Positions 7,323-9,482 of a stretch of 9,482 bases of DNA are shown in pieces. This stretch comes from Cyclobacteriaceae bacterium (lineage in GTDB: Bacteria; Bacteroidota; Bacteroidia; Cytophagales; Cyclobacteriaceae): assembly GCA_019751475.1 (NCBI GenBank), contig JAIENH010000763.1, forward strand, positions 1-9,482, written 5' to 3'. The first letter of the stretch is position 1. Each line of letters starts with the position of its first letter. The notes below the pieces were generated by a model, which saw nothing but the letters and a program-made list of their open reading frames with translations, ran no database searches and was not told the DNA's origin. Position numbers and translations under genes: made by a program.

Positions 7323-9482
7323 GTGGTACACAAAAGACTTTGCTTGTGGCGCTTCTTTTTAAGTCCCCGAATTTTCGGGGTAATCGTTTTGCTTTGCCTG
7401 ACTTCTGCAGCCTTCGCACAAAACACAAAAGGCGACCGACCGGTAAATAATCAGCGGCAGGTGCGCGAGACGAAAGTGAAGTCAGTGAAGCGCAAAGAGA
7501 AAGCCAGAACGCGCGACATTGCCAACCGAAGACTTCGCACCAAGGACAAGTCTTCTGCCAATCGCGCTAACGCAAGCTACCCGCAACCATCACCCTATCA
7601 AAATCGCGTCAAAAGTAAATCAGACCGGGCTGCTGCTCCGCGTGGCCGTGTGTTTTCACAATCGCCCCGTGAGTCAAGAGTGCGTGCATGGAAAGGTGAT
7701 GTTTCAGGTTACCCCATCAAGCGAATGAAGCCTACCAATTCGGATGCTGCACGCAACAATGTATTTCCACAAAAGGGCCCGTATGTGCGCTACGCTCGTA
7801 AGCAGCCGGAGAAAAAACCGCCAGTCTACTCGAGAACCATCAAGGGTACGCGCTTCGTAAAGCGTGAGCCTCGCTACCAGGAGCGCGCGTGGAAGGGTGG
7901 CGTGGATCGGGGACCGATAAAGAATCAGAGTGCCACCGGCACTATCAAGAATACGTATTCGCAAAAAGGCCCATACGTTCGGTACAAGCGAAAATTAAAT
8001 CGTACGGATCGTCCAGAGTCTAATAAGTGGGAACTGTCCACCATCAAAGAGCTTTCACGCAAGCCACTAACCGGAAGTGGTGGCCCACAATATGCACCTC
8101 CTTCCGCATCGCGACCATTTGTGCAGCGCGGACGTAAGAATGTGTACTGGGGAAAATTCCAGCGAAAAGAGAGAGGTGTAACTACTGATTTAACGGGCGG
8201 GCCATTGCGCACACGCAACTATCGCTCCATGCCAGCCGGACTCATCGGTCGTGATACCATAAAGTTTTTTGGGCGAAAGCCTTTGGGTGATCGTTCTTCC
8301 CGGGCATCCGGAGGCGGATTCAAAACAGCTACCAGGCGCGGTCAACAAGGATGGAAAGGTGACATTGCCGGATGGCCACTCCGCAAACCCTCTGGAAAAA
8401 AATTCCAGCCACAAGGTGCACTACCTCCCGGCCAACCGGGCATTGGTGGCACGTGGATTTCACGAACATTCAACAGAAAATTTAAAGGTGTGAAGCCTGG
8501 CCGTGCCGGTGGCGGTAGCATCAGCGGTGCTCAATGGAACAATCGGGGAGCACCCATCGGAGGACGAACACCCGGAGCAGGCTCAATTCGTGGCGCTCGT
8601 TACCAGGGCAATGTACGATCGTACGGAAAAACAAAAGTATTTGGTGACCAAGGCACGGGCTATTCTGGAAACCTGAAGCGGTGGCGACTGCCCGCACCTA
8701 ACATGAGTTATGCTGGCTACTCTGGCAATGAGCGCAGGTATGGCAAGACAAAAGTATTTAGCGATCAAGGTATGGGTAACTACCGTGGAAATTTGAAGCG
8801 GTGGCGCTTACCTTCTCCGAACATGAGCTACGCAGGTTATTCAGGCAACTTGAAGCGCTGGCAATTATCCTCTTACACCAAACAAGGAGCTGGATACTCA
8901 GGTAACATTCGTAGTTATGGAAAGAAAATTTATGACGATCAGGGTATCGGAAATTATCGGGGAAATCTGAAGCGCTGGCAATTGCCCACCTACACCAAGC
9001 AAGGAGCGGGATATTCAGGCAACATTCGCAGCTACGGAAAGAAAATATATGACAACCAGGGAATAGGCAACTATCGTGGAAACCTGAAACGGTGGCAAAT
9101 GTCTACCTACACCAAACAAGGTGCCGGATACTCGGGTAATATTCGCAGCTATGGAAAGAAAATTTATGACGACCAGGGAATAGGCAACTACCGGGGAAAT
9201 ATGAAGCGGTGGCAGATGTCAACTTTTGATATGAGCTATGCAGGCTACTCCGGAAATGTGAAACGATGGAGTTTGACTTCTCGCACGAAACAAGGCGCTG
9301 GCTTTGCCGGTAACCTCAAACAAAAGCGACCTGAAAAAGGAGGTGGCAGCGTAAGTGGCAAACTTTGGAACAATAATGAAAAGCCGATTCCCGGGCGCAC
9401 ACCGCTCGGTGATGACGCTAAGAAAGCCGGATACTCAGGAAACATAAAATTTAAGCGACCGGAAAAAGGTGGTGGCAGTGTA
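7323..9482 (+). CDS. Secreted, highly basic repeat protein of unknown function (partial, runs off window end)
   Basis: An uninterrupted frame of 720 codons, open at the window end. I do not recognise the family. No in-frame ATG occurs near the beginning; GTG at 7323 (first start after a TAG at 7281) or TTG at 7344 would start it. Both give a signal peptide: basic start, hydrophobic core IFGVIVLLCLTSAAFA, likely cut after Ala32 (AFA|QN), so the protein is exported. The mature part has no cysteine, few acidic residues, and much Arg, Lys, Gly, Tyr and Trp. Residues 33-120 are a charged low-complexity region. Residues 120-420 hold looser repeats: WKG(D/G) at 123, 190 and 344, and KGPYVRY at 151-157 and 215-221. 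Residues 396-415 carry GGGSxSGxxWNN followed by PIGGRTP. From 427 a regular array of elements opening Y-x-G-N begins, then longer elements with RPEKGGGS and WNN. A structural or cell-surface/matrix role is inferred only from secretion, charge and repetition. The C terminus, including any T9SS sorting domain, is not visible. Confidence 0.85.
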   Translation, partial: MVHKRLCLWRFFLSPRIFGVIVLLCLTSAAFAQNTKGDRPVNNQRQVRETKVKSVKRKEKARTRDIANRRLRTKDKSSANRANASYPQPSPYQNRVKSKSDRAAAPRGRVFSQSPRESRVRAWKGDVSGYPIKRMKPTNSDAARNNVFPQKGPYVRYARKQPEKKPPVYSRTIKGTRFVKREPRYQERAWKGGVDRGPIKNQSATGTIKNTYSQKGPYVRYKRKLNRTDRPESNKWELSTIKELSRKPLTGSGGPQYAPPSASRPFVQRGRKNVYWGKFQRKERGVTTDLTGGPLRTRNYRSMPAGLIGRDTIKFFGRKPLGDRSSRASGGGFKTATRRGQQGWKGDIAGWPLRKPSGKKFQPQGALPPGQPGIGGTWISRTFNRKFKGVKPGRAGGGSISGAQWNNRGAPIGGRTPGAGSIRGARYQGNVRSYGKTKVFGDQGTGYSGNLKRWRLPAPNMSYAGYSGNERRYGKTKVFSDQGMGNYRGNLKRWRLPSPNMSYAGYSGNLKRWQLSSYTKQGAGYSGNIRSYGKKIYDDQGIGNYRGNLKRWQLPTYTKQGAGYSGNIRSYGKKIYDNQGIGNYRGNLKRWQMSTYTKQGAGYSGNIRSYGKKIYDDQGIGNYRGNMKRWQMSTFDMSYAGYSGNVKRWSLTSRTKQGAGFAGNLKQKRPEKGGGSVSGKLWNNNEKPIPGRTPLGDDAKKAGYSGNIKFKRPEKGGGSV
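7365..7380 (+). other. Small GC-capped hairpin within the signal-peptide coding region
   Basis: CCCCGAA (7365-7371) and TTCGGGG (7374-7380) form a perfect seven-base inverted repeat with a two-base loop, realistically a six-base stem with a four-base loop. It lies 40-60 bases downstream of the proposed GTG start. It could affect early translation, or act as a weak terminator for the upstream gene, but no strong T-run follows (TAATCGTTTTGC). It may also be simple coincidence of the codons used. Confidence 0.4.
8601..9302 (+). repeat. Array of twelve 19-21-residue Y-x-G-N elements (A/B type)
   Basis: Within the secreted protein, residues 427-660 divide cleanly at each Y-x-G-N. Type A elements (20 residues, one of 21) read like YSGNIRSYGKK then DDQGIGN. 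Type B elements (19 residues) read like YRGNLKRWQLP then a tail of either YTKQGAG or NMSYAG. The order is A B A B B A B A B A B B, with A elements starting at 8601, 8718, 8895, 9012 and 9129. An A+B pair is 39 residues (117 bases); the second pair is 40. Two B elements stand alone (8838-8894 and 9246-9302). The three central pairs are nearly identical in protein sequence but differ widely at third codon positions. Confidence 0.9.
8871..9221 (+). repeat. Three tandem 117-base repeats
   Basis: Units 8871-8987, 8988-9104 and 9105-9221, each 39 codons with no length change. My hand count for units 1 and 2 is 16 silent codon differences and four amino-acid changes; for units 2 and 3, 15 silent and two. 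These are the three most similar A+B pairs of the array (phased here from the tail Y-T-K-Q). Confidence 0.92.
9303..9482 (+). repeat. Longer C-type repeat elements (one complete, one cut by the window end)
   Basis: After the A/B array the elements change. One of 43 residues (9303-9431) opens FAGNLKQKRPEKGGGS, continues with SGKLWNN and PIPGRTP, and ends KKAG. The next (from 9432) opens YSGNIKFKRPEKGGGSV and is cut off after 17 residues. They keep the x-G-N opening and the G before it, so they are related to the A/B elements with an insert. The insert resembles the single GGGSISGAQWNN/PIGGRTP segment that precedes the array (from about 8508). More C-type elements probably follow outside the window. 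Confidence 0.8.

Noticed and set aside
7365..7380. Hairpin as a rho-independent terminator for the E1 gene
   Set aside because: No T-run follows the stem and it lies within the next open frame, 140 bases after the E1 stop.
8871..9221. CRISPR array or mobile-element repeats
   Set aside because: The 117-base units are adjacent without spacers, keep one reading frame, and vary mainly at third codon positions, so they are protein-coding repeats.
8601..9302. Assignment of the Y-x-G-N elements to MORN or choline-binding-type repeats
   Set aside because: The length and the Tyr-x-Gly opening are reminiscent, but the remaining conserved positions of those families (for example the second Gly pattern of MORN) are not seen.
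7519..9445. Multiple open frames of 61-97 codons on both strands across the repeat-protein region
   Set aside because: They are shadows of the single 720-codon frame, which is uninterrupted and begins with a signal peptide.

Overview
The window most likely comes from the Bacteroidota, order Cytophagales (a Cyclobacteriaceae- or Chryseolinea-like lineage is my best guess). The 16S 5' end reads as Bacteroidota on the minus strand (GGATGAACGCTAGCGGC). Promoter-like sites follow the Bacteroidota pattern TTG-N19-TAnnTTTG. Start codons lack Shine-Dalgarno sequences, and a DUF2480 gene, a family I know from Bacteroidota, is present. Genus level cannot be settled by eye.

Layout. 1-842 (minus) is the 5' half of a 16S rRNA gene whose 3' part lies outside the window. 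843-1324 is a divergent control region. It holds the rRNA leader, one good and one weaker rRNA promoter on the minus strand, and a promoter for rpmH on the plus strand. From 1325 everything is on the plus strand: rpmH (L34), rnpA (RNase P protein), an S41/CtpA-type processing protease, tsaB (t6A tRNA modification), a DUF2480 gene, a DCC-family (DUF393) thiol oxidoreductase-like gene, and a fused alpha-beta E1 of a 2-oxoacid dehydrogenase. rnpA, the protease and tsaB overlap and look translationally coupled. The DUF2480 and DCC genes abut exactly.

The last 2.2 kb (7323 to the window end) is one uninterrupted frame of at least 720 codons with no stop in the window. It has no ATG near its beginning and starts at GTG or TTG. 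It encodes a secreted, cysteine-free, very basic, Gly/Tyr/Trp-rich protein. Its C-terminal visible part is a regular array of 19-21-residue elements, each opening with Y-x-G-N. I do not recognise this protein family, and it is the strongest candidate here for something undescribed.

How the genes fit together: the left two thirds is a translation-centred housekeeping block (rRNA, L34, RNase P protein, t6A) with an envelope protease in the same operon, followed by central metabolism (E1). The repeat protein has its own possible promoter and looks functionally separate. A second point of interest is an internal duplication with a 59-residue offset inside the DUF2480 protein.
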